A stretch of 64,000 bases of DNA. It comes from Thamnaconus septentrionalis (Eukaryota; Chordata; Actinopteri; Tetraodontiformes; Monacanthidae). Of this stretch, positions 1 through 12,606 are shown one piece after another (positions within the stretch are counted from its first letter, which is position 1; every line of letters begins with the position of its first letter). Position numbers and translations under genes: made by a program. A model generated the notes under the pieces. It made no database searches, had not been told where the DNA came from, and worked only from the letters and a program-made list of their open reading frames with translations. The stretch is taken from positions 18,851,001 through 18,915,000 of the forward strand of contig CM020506.1 of the NCBI GenBank assembly GCA_009823395.1. Reading direction: 5' to 3'.

Positions 1-1315
1 AGAGTGTTTAACGAACAACAACCATGTTAAATGCGTATTGAATGATCCACCAGCAGTCTTTGCAACAACCGTGGTGCTGCTATAACAATAGGTTACGGCT
101 GTGATTCCACCTATAGAGTGCGTCTACCATTGCAGCAGGAAGAGTTTACAGCAGCAAATATTGAGGGGTCTCAGTGCAGTCACGATGCAAAAGATCTAAA
201 GTTGAGCTCCTTATTTATTCATTTTACAGTAAACATATATATATACACATTTATACATATATATTCTCTGATGTTTGTTGTCAAGCACTTTGTGTTGCAT
301 TTTATGTACGAAAGGTGCTAAACAAATAAACTTTGATTAGATTTGCTATGCTGCATCGCTCTGGCAGTGCTGAAGACAGGCTGACAAAAAGAGAGTGCAT
401 GTAGTGAGAGAGTGCAAAAATTAATTTCCAGCCCCCCTACTCAAGTGTTCTTGACTGTGACCTTATTCTGACCTTGGGCTATAATTTGCAGTCACCTACT
501 CTGATACTGACCTCCAATCGAGGGAAAGGGAGTCTCAAGGGACCTGCAGTGTCTAAAAAAAAATTAATTACTAACTAAGAAAGAGGTTCTTGGAGACGGA
601 GTTGCTTCATTCCATCAATGCACAGAGTCAGAAGCACGGCATTGTGGGAGAGGACAGAGGATACTGTGGATAAACAAACCCCCCTATCTGGCCTGGTAGG
701 GGCTCTCTGTCTTCAGTCCTCTTTCCTTCATATCTCTATCAGACCTGCAGACTCCTTAGATTTGGTCACCAAGGTAACCTGAATACAGAACTCTTGTTTC
801 CATCCGGACTAAAAAAAATCCTTCATGTGCATGCAAATTATAACCTGACCAACGCAAGGACGGGAGTCTGGTTTAACTGCAGAAGTGCTTCTGCTACAAA
901 AGAAATGCTGAGCTTTTGAAAAACATTGACTGGAGAAACTAGGGGGAAACTTATTGCTACCACCGTACCATCTTTCCCTTGCAGCTTTCACTCCACTCAC
1001 CCCAACAGGATGACTTCACCTCCTCTCGGCCCCTGTGGGAGGAAGGATGTGGGTTCAGCAGCTCCTATTTGTCTCCCAGACTGCCCATGTGCTAATACAG
1101 CTGTCGTGTCCTGAGGAGAGAGAAGACTAATTACTGACTGCTCACTCTTCCTGCCAGCATCCCTCAGAGAGCCTGACGCTGTTAATTGGACGGCAACTCC
1201 ATGGGGGAGGGTGAGCTGTTGATGAGACTGACCTTTACCTCATGAAAACTGCATTATATGTCAAAAGATATTTCCGACGGCGCTCCTTTCCATGCGGCAC
1301 TCTTTCACAGTGCCG
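1..1315. other. Intergenic DNA, no gene recognised
   Basis: AT-rich sequence with short (TA)n patches near position 240. The longest open frames are under 70 codons, lack recognisable motifs, and are not joined by plausible splice sites. Nothing can be assigned. Confidence 0.6.
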
Positions 1316-1890
1316 TTGTTCACCAGTGTTGCTGTGTAATCTATTATTAAGTAATCCACTCAAACTACTTTTTTTTATTAACTGAGTAATGTAACGGGAT
1401 TACTGTGGCAAAACTGGTAATTATATCATAATTGCTTTATCAAGTAATGATTCCATCACTTTTCTGAAATATTTTGCAGGCTGAAAATGTCTTGTTATCC
1501 ACAAAATGTCTGAAATTTAGAAAAAGCAACTGAAAACAATGATGTCGCAGATTGATGACGCAGCCGTGCATGCAACGTCATTGATATGCGACGATGCACC
1601 AAAATAAGCATGGCGGCGGAAAAAGGAAAAAACAGAGATTGTGTTTGTAGCTGGAAATACAAACATTATGTTGAGTTCATCTTGTCTAAATCAAAGAATA
1701 TTGTGGTTCATTGTCCGTTATGTGCAGGAAACAAGATGTTCTCAACTGTTACTCTATCTTTCTTTAACCAAGTAATTGTAATTTGTACTCATGAAACAAA
1801 GTAGTTAAAAAGTAATTGGATTACTTTTTAAAGGAGTAATCAGCAGTTGGACTACTTTTATGGAGCAATCCCAACAACACTGTTGTTCAC
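1316..1890. mobile_element. hAT-type nonautonomous transposon with 8-bp target duplication
   Basis: The element spans 1324-1882 (559 bp). It starts CAGTGTTG, ends CAACACTG, and is flanked by perfect 8-bp direct repeats TTGTTCAC (1316-1323 and 1883-1890). The repeats fit the hAT target preference nTnnnnAn. The interior holds a 72-codon frame (1586-1804) with a W-x-Y...V-x-C-x-x-C pattern (CPLCAGNK), which looks like the BED-finger N-terminus of a hAT transposase. It has no catalytic part, so the copy cannot move by itself. The structural evidence is seen directly; the family name is inferred. Confidence 0.9.
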
Positions 1891-2478
1891 AACAGTCAGT
1901 TTCATTGTGTCTGGCAATACAACTTAAAAAATATATTTATTTCCCCCTGTTTCTTTTGGTCACTGCACAGATGACCTGCACACCTGCCTGATTACAGAGG
2001 CAGATGAAAATTCAAGGCATGCCTCGTTGAACTTTCTCGACCCAAAGGTGAACTGCCTTTCCGCTGGCTGCTCCCATTTTACGTCTAGAACAGCTCAGTG
2101 CACTGAAAATGCAACATCCTCCCTTAAAACTAACATTTTTGGATTGGTTGTACTGTGTTTTTTAAAATGTTATTTTATATTACAAGCCTTTGAATTACTG
2201 TGGTAAACAAACATTGTTTTAAATGTGCTATATTAATCAAAAGTGACTTGAGTTATTTGAGTCTTTACTGTCAGAAGTATTTTCTCTTTGTCTTGGTCAC
2301 ACGAGAAAAAGGACTAATTTTAGGAAAAGTTTTGACTTTGTCTTGCAGCATAAAAGCCTTCAGTCTGTCCGGAAGTCCTCAAAGCATTCTATTCAACAAA
2401 CAAAGTGACAAGCAAGTGGACAACTGTGCTGTGATCCAGTCATTGCGAAAGGCAACCTCAGCTGTGGTATTATTTTTA
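1891..2478. other. Intergenic DNA, no gene recognised
   Basis: AT-rich stretch between the hAT element and the SINE. No convincing coding potential, RNA gene or repeat was recognised. Confidence 0.5.
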
Positions 2479-2877
2479 TCTTTATATTGTTCATTCATTC
2501 ATCTTCTATACTCGCTTATTCCTATTCAGGGTCACGGGGGTCTGCTGGAGCCTATCCCAGCTGTCTTAGGGCGAAGGCAGGGTGACACCCTGGACAAGTC
2601 GCCAGTTCATCGCAGGGCCACATAGAAACAAACAACCATTCACACTCACATGCACACCTATGGACAATTTCAAGTGTTCAATTGACCTCACATGCATGTT
2701 TTTGGACTGTGGGAGGAAGCCGGAGAACCCGGAGAGAAGCCACGCAGACACGGGGAGAACATGCAAACTCCACACAGAAAGGTCCCAGGCCCGGGCCCCG
2801 GAATCGAACCCACGACCTTCTTGCTGTGAGGCGGCAGCGCTAACCACTGCGCCACCGTGTCGCCCTCTTTATGTTGT
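2479..2877 (-). mobile_element. tRNA-derived SINE, copy 1 (minus strand)
   Basis: The element body is about 2491-2865, read on the minus strand. Its head is GGGCGACACGGTGGCGCAG, with a tRNA-like A box (TGGCGCAGTGGTTAGCGC) and B box (GGTTCGATTCC), and its end has a GAATGAATG-type tail. Near-identical 12-bp duplications flank it (TCTTTATATTGT at 2479-2490, TCTTTATGTTGT at 2866-2877, one mismatch), as expected of LINE-driven insertion. The same family recurs at 14230 and 63871. Open frames across it are repeat sequence, not genes. Confidence 0.88.
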
Positions 2878-3439
2878 GTTTTGATTAAAAAAAAAAAAAA
2901 AGTGTGTCGTAGGAACACATAAGTATCCTGTCAGAAAAAATGTTGCCCCAGATTCAGAAAAAACTGAAGCTGTCAACATTCTAGCAATCAGGGGACCATC
3001 AGAAACACGATCACACTGTTTCTATTTCACTGACTGCAAGAGAAGGCCCTACAACACCATCATCTATGGCCAAAATGAAATAGATAGACCTGGTTTACTT
3101 TGGGGTACGATGCAAGTCAGTCTCAGTCATTCACCACACAAACTTAAATGTTGTCAGTGCCAGGAATGATTTTGTGTACACTATTTATAACTGCTGAAAA
3201 AATAAATAATCTATCTATATTTGGTCATTAATGTAGCATTTGTACATCTCAGTCATTCATGCCTACTGGAATCAAACAGATGGATGTTCAGATGTCATAT
3301 GCTCTGGGCTCCAGGCGGTAGAAAATGTTTGAGATCTGCTACGCAGTCAGTGATGTGCACATCTGAATACGTCATCATGCACTCATTTCTATTGTGGACA
3401 GAAAATATACTGACACAGACATATAGATTCCCATTTTAG
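2878..3439. other. Intergenic DNA downstream of acy1
   Basis: A poly(A) run lies at about 2886-2901. The rest is AT-rich with no gene seen. It lies beyond the proposed acy1 poly(A) signal. Confidence 0.5.
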
Positions 3440-3445
3440 TTTATT
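3440..3445 (-). terminator. acy1: Candidate acy1 polyadenylation signal (AATAAA)
   Basis: AATAAA on the minus strand, about 365 bp downstream of the acy1 stop codon. This gives a 3' UTR of ordinary length. No transcript evidence is available, so other sites are possible. Confidence 0.5.
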
Positions 3446-3807
3446 AAATAAAGTAAATCTTTTGATTCTAAAATCAAGCTAAATCTAAAAAGTGCCATTT
3501 ACAAGAATCTTCATCATGTACTTATTAATGATAGTAATTACAGTTTTCCTTTCTGATGTAAAACACTCAGCACTCGCCAGTGGTGACCTATGCTGACTGT
3601 GCTGTTGAAATGCTAAGTAATGCCTGCTTACTGTCTATATCCTGAGAATCATGGAGAATCACTCGTACCAAAGGCTACATGCTCGGTTTGGCTTATGGTA
3701 AATGTAGTTTTTTTTTTTCTTTGGTAATCTCTTCAAATTATTCAAGTTCAATACTCCGATCATCCGCGTAAATGTGTTTCTGAGAGGATTAAAAATGAAA
3801 GACTTGT

Positions 3808-6800
3808 CTAAGCCTCGTCAGGACGGGCAGGAACGCTGGCGAGAGCCGGGATGAGCCGCTCAAACACGCGGATGCCTTTCAGGAAGACTTGCTCGTTCAG
3901 GAACTCGTTGTGGTCGTGCAGCAGGATGGGCGTCTGGTTCATCGGGGAAAAGCCAATGGCAGGGATGCCCACCTAGAGAACAACCAGTGAAACAACCCTT
4001 TGACCTTCTGCAGTGCTGGAAGCAATGCAAAAGCTTGTGACGCCGCTTCACGGAGACATTGCATATTTATATCTGTGAAAATACTCACGGCTCGGATGAA
4101 ACGGCTATCTGTGGCAGCCGGAAAGATCTCCTTTTCCAGAGTCACGTTCCTGCAGGGAAGATACTCAGATGAATCTTAAGCTGCGTGCAGTCACACAGCG
4201 GCTTTATGCTGCTGTCTCTGAAGATTTCTCTACCCTTGGATTGATGATAATGCCCTTATTATCATAGTAAAACCCTGATTTTCACAATAATATGGGTAAA
4301 ACCTGCTTTGCACAATAAATCACAAAATCATAAGAAGTTTTACTCAAAGTGTAAAAAAAAAAAAAAGCTCAGATAAAGGACAGGAAGTGCTGTGTGAACA
4401 ATTACAACTTAGGTGTAAAATCTACATTGATGATATTATTATTAGTAGTAGTAGTAGTCGTATTATTATTATTATTATTGTTATTCATCATCATCAACAA
4501 CAACAATAATCATCATCATCATCATCATACTTGAATTACATCTAATTTGTAATGCACTTTCCATCACAGGACCTCAAAGCGCAACAGATGAATAAAACCA
4601 AGTTAAAAGTATCGTACATAGATACAAATATATGCACTGCACATCAACAGTCAAAGGCTTTTTGAATAAAAAGTTTTCATGCCAACTTTAAAAGACATTG
4701 TGTTGGCAAAATCAGCAAATAGAAAAATAAATCACAATATTAATATTATTATGATCCTCAAAAACATTAAGCAAAGTCTTTAACTGGATATTTGAGATAT
4801 GTGACGGTGTGACACAGCTCGTGCAGCGCACTCACATCTCTCTGCAGGCTTGGCTGAAGGCCCCCCACCAAGGATCGCTCTGCTCCGTCGACGTGATATT
4901 CTGGTTCATATGTTTCTGCAATGGACGGCAGCTCGTTTAGCCTCAAGCCAAAGGAGGAATAACGTTTCGAGCGGCGCCACGTTCACACACCTGAGCAAAT
5001 TTGTAAGTGATGTCCTCCCCTGCTTCTTTGCACCACTCTTTGATCTGCCGTTCAAACTCCTGGCGAGGGTTAGAAACGACAAAGGAGTGAGCGTGGGTTC
5101 GACGCCCAAGGTGACCTTGGACGCCGACGGCCTGCTGGCACGCGAGTCAGCTCAGCGGCTGAAATCAACCGGGCGACACACCTGTAGGTCGACTGTGGGA
5201 GGTATCCTCAGGTCAAAGCTGACGTCCATCTCCGCCGGGATGACGTTGTAGGCCACGCCTCCTTTGACCATGGTCATGTTGACGGTGGTGACGTCGCCAA
5301 GTGTGAAACACTCGCTGGTATTCAGTCTGAAATATACACGCAGGTGGATTTACAACTGTGGCTGTGTTAGCGAAAAGATTCATTTACGACTCTTTTCAGC
5401 AGTAAAAACTGCCGCTGCTCGGATGAAACTAGCCGCTGCTGCAGCGTCCACATCAAACTGCACTCATTTAAAGCTCGCCGTCCTCTTTGATTTTTGAGGG
5501 CAGACTGCTGCTGCTGTTGTTTCTCTCTTTCATCACAACTTAACATCTTTTCCAGCTCCACAGTCCTTTGACTCAAAGGACCCCGGTCAGTCAAATTAAG
5601 TTCACCCACAGAGATTACAGTGTGTGTATTTCATCTAAATGCTGACCTTTTCTACATCTGAGGAGGCACTGTAGAAATTGTGCCAATTTTAAAGTATACA
5701 GAATGAAAGCACAATAAAGCATGAAGAAGCAATATAATACTTTTGTATGCAACAGTCAATAAGCCAGGAAATGTTGGGCTTCCCAAAAGGAACATTTAGA
5801 CAGTTCTAGTGGGAAAACAAACAGGTGACAGCTGACAGCTGATGATGCAGTATAAACTTCGGCTCGAAACCTAAAACTCATGACTGGTATTTTCTCAAAT
5901 ACTTTTTGAATAGGCACTAAATTGAGTCAAGTCTTGCGGCTTGTATTCTTTAATAAGGCCCATATCACAATATCATGACTTGTTGCGCCCAAAGGGCCTC
6001 TTCAGAGTCTAAGGACCTGGAAGAACGACAAAAGACACTGAGAAATTCTGCTGCAGAGATGTTATCTAATTTTTATGGGATGCTTTAGACAATTCTAGTT
6101 CGTCTATTCAATAAAAAGCAGCGCAGAGGCTCAGGTTATTAAGTCCATCCTCGGGTTATGAAGTTCATCTTTTACATAGTGTATTCATATGTATGCAGAA
6201 ACACCTGTGCTCAGCTGCAAATTTAAAGCTGTAAATTTAGAAGTTGTTCACTGTCACCTTTGTTTCTCCTTCTCTCTGAAGTCCAGGAAGGAGTTGATAA
6301 TTTGACGCTGAAGGGGAAAAGACAAAACTATTATTCATTCAAAGAAAGAAAAAAAAAAGATTATTCTGCAGGGAAACTTCATAAAGCCGTGAGAGTTGGA
6401 CTTGGCCACAAAACTTTTTGGAACCATCCAGCAAGCGTGGATGCTATACAGAAGAATGACGTCATTCCAGGCTGCAACACTGCAATTCTGATTACTTATG
6501 TCATTGCATATTTGATGGACTTAATAGTTTTAGATTATTAAACAAATGTTGATATTACACAAAGGTAACCTAAGTAAACTAAAACATGCATTTTTAAATT
6601 ATGGTTTCATTTATTAAGGAAAGAAAATATATCAAGACCTATCTGGCCCTCTGTGGAAAATTAATTGCACGCTGAACCTAACAAGTGGTTGTCCTATTCC
6701 TGGAGGCTACACATGTAATCAAGCAATAAAAAGTAATTCATTGCTATGAATACATTTTGGCCGACTCTCCTTTGCAGAATGTGCTACTGTTAAAACTTCA

Positions 6801-9800
6801 AGACCGAAACGAGCCCAGAGTTTCATCAGATACAGTTTTTCCCTCCTGGGCTGCCGTCATTTTGTTTTATGTCGCAACACTGCAGTTATCTTTGAAAAAG
6901 TTTTTTTTTTTTAGGACTCTACAGTCTTAACATGGATATTCATGGGAAACAGCAGAGCAGTGATGTTCAAGTGGTGTTCAGAGGCGGCTGCAAACGAGAG
7001 GAAAAAGAAGTGTCGCACACTTGATGCAGGATCGGTCTTGACGGTGATGCCAATGTTCGGACGGCTGTCTCCACCAGGGCGTCACCGCCTCTTTGAGTCT
7101 TCACTTGGAAACTTACCAGCTTCTCAGCGGCAGTGTTCTCCACGAAACGAGAGCCATGACCAGGGCTGCCTGGACAGTGAATGGTAATCCCTGTGGAAGA
7201 GGACAACATCTTTCAGACATTTGAAAATTTAATGTGAAAAATCTTTCTGGACAAGCGTTTGGTACTCACACCAAGGATTCCTCTCGCCGTAGAAAACAGT
7301 GAAGGCCTCACCAGGGTTGGCAAGACCTGCGTGTGACATGTCAATGATTACATAATTGAGCCACAGAAAGGGAACATAATATGATCTCAGGTTGGAAGGG
7401 CGAAACTGGGACCAGTGTCTGATTTCGTGCTGCCACAGGTGCAAATGTAGAATACTGTGACGATAAAGATCCTTTGACCTTTGACGACCCCCCAACCGCT
7501 CTGCCTCCTGAGCTGTATGCCTCGCCTGTTTATCCAGACTTAGCCATCCTGTCATTACATTTGTGTGGAAACATATGATAAATATGACAATTAAATATTT
7601 GTATAGTTAAATAGTTGTTTTCCCTGCGTTGGTACTTCACAGTTTGATTTGTTTTTATTTCTCTTCTTCATTTCTCCCCAAATCTTAATTATTTAAACTA
7701 AATTGAAAATGATCAGATCTCAATTAAACTTAACTTTTTGTATTTTTCTGCTGCAGCAGCGTTACTTTCTTCCAAAAAATACTTTCACACTCACCATGGA
7801 TGCAGGGGTACTTTTAATATCAAAGAGGGAAAGTTGGAGGACCTCCCTTTCTCATATTGTAATATGACTTTAAGTCAAAATGTTCTTTTGATAGTCGAGG
7901 TGCACTGTGTGGAACTCAGGCAGCCTGAGTTGCACACAGGCCTACCTCAGATCCACTGCTCTGAAATCAGACACTCAGCATTTTCTATCTCGGTCAAAGT
8001 CAAGGAGTTTATTGAACTTCCTTTCTGAAACTGGCCCCTCATCTGCTACTATCACATACCAGTGCCTGATATGTTTTTGCATATTAATATTAATATATCA
8101 TATGAAGACAAATGTACTAAAGGAACAATGAACACAATTCTGCACATCTGTCAAATGGAATCCTCAGTGTTCACCTCAGTAGATTAAAATGCACATTTGT
8201 TTGTCCTCTGATATGAAGTTTAAACACGAAAGTTTAGTAAATCTGTCCCTTTGTGCCCTTTTAAGGTCATGCTCTCATTCATTAACCTTCAGGGTTTATT
8301 TATTTGTCAACTTATGGTTAGTTATTCACCTTCGTCCAGTGCGAAGCCAATGTTCAATTTCAGGAACTCTGGGCGCGTCACAAAAGTTTCCATTCCCTTG
8401 TGACCGCCAACTTCTTCATCTTAACAAAAACAAAAAGGGAAAAATATTTTTCTAAGTTATTCACATCACATTTATCAGCAGTAAGTATGTGTGTGATACC
8501 CTTCAGCAAAAGTAAATCACAATTTCTCGGAGCGTGTGAAGTGTGTTCACGTGACAAATGAGACATAAGATTACATAGCAACACCCGTCCTCACTGCTGA
8601 AATCTGTTGTCTGCTAGCTGAGTAACTTGACAGAAGCAGCCCTGACGTCAAGTCTGGGAAGCATCTGAACTGCAGTAGCTTTTCTGCGTTCTTGCTGATC
8701 TTGTGCAACACTTACATGACCATGCTCGTGGCTGGTAGGCCACTGTGTGGACATTTGGGCTAAAAAGCACTGTGTCATCATTGTTGTTTAAACATCATTA
8801 GACTGCAGAGTCTTGCAGACACCACACGAGCGGCACTCAGACACGTTACGATACAAGTAAGTTTTCCAAAGATGAAATATCCAACTTCACTGCATGTCCA
8901 CATGTATGCAGATCATCAAAACATTTATTTTACTATGCAGTTTTAGTTCTTCATTTACATCCAAATATCACATAAGGTCATAAAAATGAGAACGTTAAGG
9001 TTAAACCTTTCTTCCGGTTTAAATTTTTAATTCCTGACTTCAGCGGAGCAGCCTTGTGTGATTAATTATCACTAAACTGATAATTCATCATAGACAGACT
9101 AAATAAACTGCCTCCTTCTCCTGTTAAAACTGATGCATTGTTAAATCTTGCAAATATTTAGAAGAGGACAAATACAAAGTGGCCATGAGTTGGTCTCAGA
9201 GAGGGGAACAAACACTTGGCTTGGAGTGTTGTCAACCTAGGAGCAGTGTCACTGCTCAGATCTGTGTGTTCTGCACAGACTTTAAACAGAGCTGCAAGCA
9301 AACATGGTAAAGAACAGACCCTGCTCATTGTGCGTTGGTTCTCTTTGTCTCCAGCCAGGGGCTCGATTGCTTAAGTGTTTAGTTGTGCTGTGTGGACCGC
9401 ATTAATGATTTTAAATGTATACATAAACGTTTGTGCGGACACGACAGTGGTGTGGATGCTGCACAGCTCTCTGATGACTTGAACACACGTCAAGGAAAAA
9501 AAGAAAAGGAAGCTGACAAACTTCCTACCAGGCACAAACATGAGGTGAACGGTGCGCAACAGCTTGCGTCCCTCTGCTCTCAGTCTTCTGACTGCCTGGA
9601 TGTACCTACCAAAACAAAAGAAGACGAGGCGTTTATGACCATTGTAAAAAGTGGAATCTGGACTGATAGTTAGCAGGGTGAGAGCGATGGCAGAGCCTGA
9701 CTAAAAGTGATGATCACAACAAGTAGAGAAAGACCTGGTTACGAAAAACAAGTTTCCAAGGCAGTTTAATACCCACTGTATGGTTACACATTTCATGTCC

Positions 9801-12581
9801 TGTGATCCCCGGGCATAAATGTTGCCCTCTGCATCTTTGAAAGCACTGAAAGCATCGTATTTCCAATGTTCCTGGAGGAGAGATTGATATCAAATCTGTT
9901 TTTTCTGTCTCGTCCGTTACAAGTGAAAACAGCGTTGCGCTGTTAACGGACAAGGTTGTTTACCTGGAAAACAGGCACAACATCCGTGTGGGAGTTCAAC
10001 AATATGGACTTCAAGGTCGGGTTTGAGCCTTCCCACGTCATGATGGACACAACTCTGCCAGGGCAAACCTAAACAGAGAGAACAGCAAGGCGGCACTGTA
10101 GACTGCCAATTTAAAAATCACAATGTGAAGTTTAGCTGCATTCATCTCTGCACGCACCTCAATCTTTTTGATGGGAAGGTCAAGCTCCTGCGCCATTCTG
10201 TCCAGGAACTTAAGAGCAGTGTCTATAAATGAGCAGATTGGAGAAGATTTGGTGTGTGTGTTGCGCAAATTTATTCAGAACACTAGAAAGTTGCAGCAGG
10301 ATTACCAAACAAATTTAATTCGCACGCCAGCAAGTTAATCTTCATCACCTATTTGTTTTTCATCTACCATAAGTCAATGTGAGAAATGAAGCTAACACAG
10401 TCTTCTACTGGTAGAAATGTAAATGCACCAAAGCCGTATACATACACAGGCACGGCAGCGTACAACAGTCCAAAACAAAAAAACAACAACAACAAAAACA
10501 AAACAAAAACAAAAAACGAACCGGAACCCTCTCAGGTACAGTAGTTTGAGTGAGTGGGGCCAGCCTCTCTACTGACTAAACAGTCTGGACTGCCACCACA
10601 TGCAATCCTATTCTGTTTGTCCAATAGGTTTTTGTTTTTATGTGCTTAGGTTGGGGGAGGTGATGCACAGCCTTCTTCCAGCTGGAGGCACTTTATGTAT
10701 AAAGGGCATCTAGACCTGTCATGATCAATACCATGCCATTACATGATCCAGTGAACTACAAAAAAAAAAAAAAAAAAAAAAGAAAGAAGAAGAAGAAGAA
10801 GAAGAAAAAAAAAAATCTGTCTCATTGTCTTATGTTTTTTTTTTTTTAAATACACAGTTTGTCTTTAACAACAAAACAAAGACAAACTGTCGAGCCGGGC
10901 CCGTGGCATAGGCAGTCTAGGCAAATGCTAAGGGCGCTGTCCATCCAGGGGGCGCCACTAATGGGGGAAGGGAAAAAAAAAGTAACTTACACTATTCTTA
11001 AAATGAGTTGTTATGTTGTCTTAAGATGAACAAAATAAGCCCAATAAATAGGTATAATAATAATAATAACAATAATGACAATGACACGTTACTTTCCTAG
11101 ACGCCCCCTCCGACTAAGACAGAGGTAACGTTACCATTAAGATGATGTCATAACATTATTTGACAGTCCGTTGCACAATGACGTATCGTCGTTAACCATT
11201 AGCATAAAATGCTTTGCTAGTAATCAATAAATATCTACCGTTAACAGTTTTAATGTCGAACGAATGAAGCTGTTATGGGAAAAACTAAGGAAACTACTCC
11301 CACCTTACTTTCCATAGGGAAATGTCTAAATATTCGATCCTTTCAGCAGGTGTTATAAACTAAAATGTGTTGACATTTTTGTTGATATCTGGTTAGCGCA
11401 CATTTTCTTAGTTTGTTAGAGTCGATCAAAATGCTATTCCTATTCTGCCCTTTTATTAAAGTTGTAAGCCTAGCTGTATGACGTGTTACAGTTCATATTG
11501 ACGACGGTGTGTTTATAGTGTTAAACTTTACATCAGTGTCAAAGTGCACATCATTCATGTTATAGCATAACTTAGTATTTCTAAATTCTATATTATACTG
11601 CAGTTCACTAATTCAGTGCATTCTGCTAATCATCACTTCGTTGTAATGGCAATAACATTTGGTCTTATATAATTTGCATATCAGAAAAAGTATACATTTA
11701 CAGTACAGTGAACATCATGCATATGCCTATAAGACTTTTTGTGTATATTATTTCATTTCATTTTATTCTTGAAATGATATTATGTATCTCATCATATGTA
11801 TTATTAGACTAATGTTTCATACTCTTCTTCTCTCTTCAGATGCGTTCTTGAGGTTTCTCAGTCCCAGCCCCGCAAATCTTGGCCAATTTACTGCATCAAG
11901 TGCTCTTCCTGTTGCCTCCACCTCAACAGCTCAACATGTTCATGTTCATTTCATGTTAATTTTATATTTTTTGTATTTCTTTCTAATTCATGCAAAACAT
12001 TTTGATTGGGCTATTGCTTTCTGTTAATGAAACAATGTTCAAGATAAAGTTATAAAGTTTCTTTTGAGTATGTACACCAGCAGTGTAATTTACTGCAATG
12101 CAAGGGGGGCGCCACCTAAAATCTTGATCTTAATAATCAGGTACTTTGAACTATCTAGTTGTCAAACTGGATTAGTAGCATTGCCTGCAGCCCTGGGCCA
12201 AGCATTCAATATTTATTTATGCCAATGTCATGATAACCATCCATCAAAGTACTGCTTTACTTATCTCACTGCTTTAACTGGGTACATACTTGCATCACAA
12301 TGCTATTAAAATGTGTGACTATGACATCAGAGAAGGGTATCACTGTGTGTAAACAACAATATAAGATGTGTATATAAGGTATGCTAACGTGACAAGAGTG
12401 ACAGTTCCAAAAAGGCCTTGTTTTGGAGCTCAGTGTAACGGAAAGAAGGTGTCTCACCATAGTCAGGCTCTGGGTGCACAGTTCTGAGGCGGAGATACTC
12501 TCTGAACAGACTCACTGATGGATCCTCCTTATCCGACGTCTGACTACCTCCAACAGCTGGACCGTCCTTGTCAGGAAGCAT
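3808..12581 (-). CDS. acy1: Aminoacylase-1 (N-acyl-L-amino-acid amidohydrolase)
   Basis: Cytosolic zinc peptidase of family M20 that hydrolyses N-acetyl amino acids to free amino acids. Coding exons, 5' to 3': 12581-12458, 10222-10158, 10068-9964, 9871-9777, 9605-9529, 8419-8330, 7326-7270, 7190-7117, 6307-6258, 5326-5182, 5059-4991, 4915-4836, 4149-4089, 3972-3808. They sum to 1257 nt, or 418 aa (human 408). All junctions are GT-AG and in phase. Visible active-site motifs: NSHTDVV (His90), RGSQDMK (Asp123), DEEVGGH (catalytic Glu157/158), the dimerisation-domain motif PGHGSRF, and HDHNEF (His383). The start was chosen because the downstream peptide ([17 protein letters not shown]) matches the family N-terminus; the first ~20 residues are variable. 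It lies tandem to and downstream of abhd14a, as in human. Identification is very secure; the exact N-terminus is less so. Confidence 0.95.
4431..4529. repeat. Compound trinucleotide microsatellite (ATT/GTA/ATC)
   Basis: Runs of ATT, AGT, ATT, CAT, CAA and CAT follow one another inside an acy1 intron. It is a low-complexity array with no dyad or spacer structure. Confidence 0.85.
10760..10815. repeat. Poly(A) plus (GAA)n tract
   Basis: About 22 A, then GAA repeats and more A, in the first coding intron of acy1. It may be a decayed retroposon tail or simple expansion. Confidence 0.8.
10854..10890. repeat. Perfect 13-bp inverted repeat (hairpin)
   Basis: ACAGTTTGTCTTT (10854-10866) is matched exactly by AAAGACAAACTGT (10878-10890) across an 11-nt A/C-rich spacer. 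It lies in an acy1 intron, immediately before the GC-rich start of a probable transposon remnant. Confidence 0.8.
10891..12210. mobile_element. Possible DNA-transposon remnant in acy1 intron
   Basis: The left edge (10893-10965) is GC-rich with GGCATAGGC and GGGGGCGCCAC. The right edge (about 12105-12205) repeats GGGGGGCGCCACC and, on the opposite strand, has an imperfect match to the left terminus (GGCCC...GGCA(A)ATGCT). The interior is AT-rich without an intact transposase. I could not find a clean target duplication, so boundaries and superfamily are uncertain. Confidence 0.4.
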
Positions 12582-12606
12582 GGTCTTCGTTTGGGGTTCT
12601 ATTCTT

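Noticed and set aside
2200..2884. Frames of 90-140 codons over the SINE, likewise at 14084-14492
   Set aside because: They translate SINE sequence and repeat in both copies; the element is noncoding.
4431..4529. CRISPR-like or satellite array
   Set aside because: Simple trinucleotide repeats without unique spacers in a vertebrate intron.
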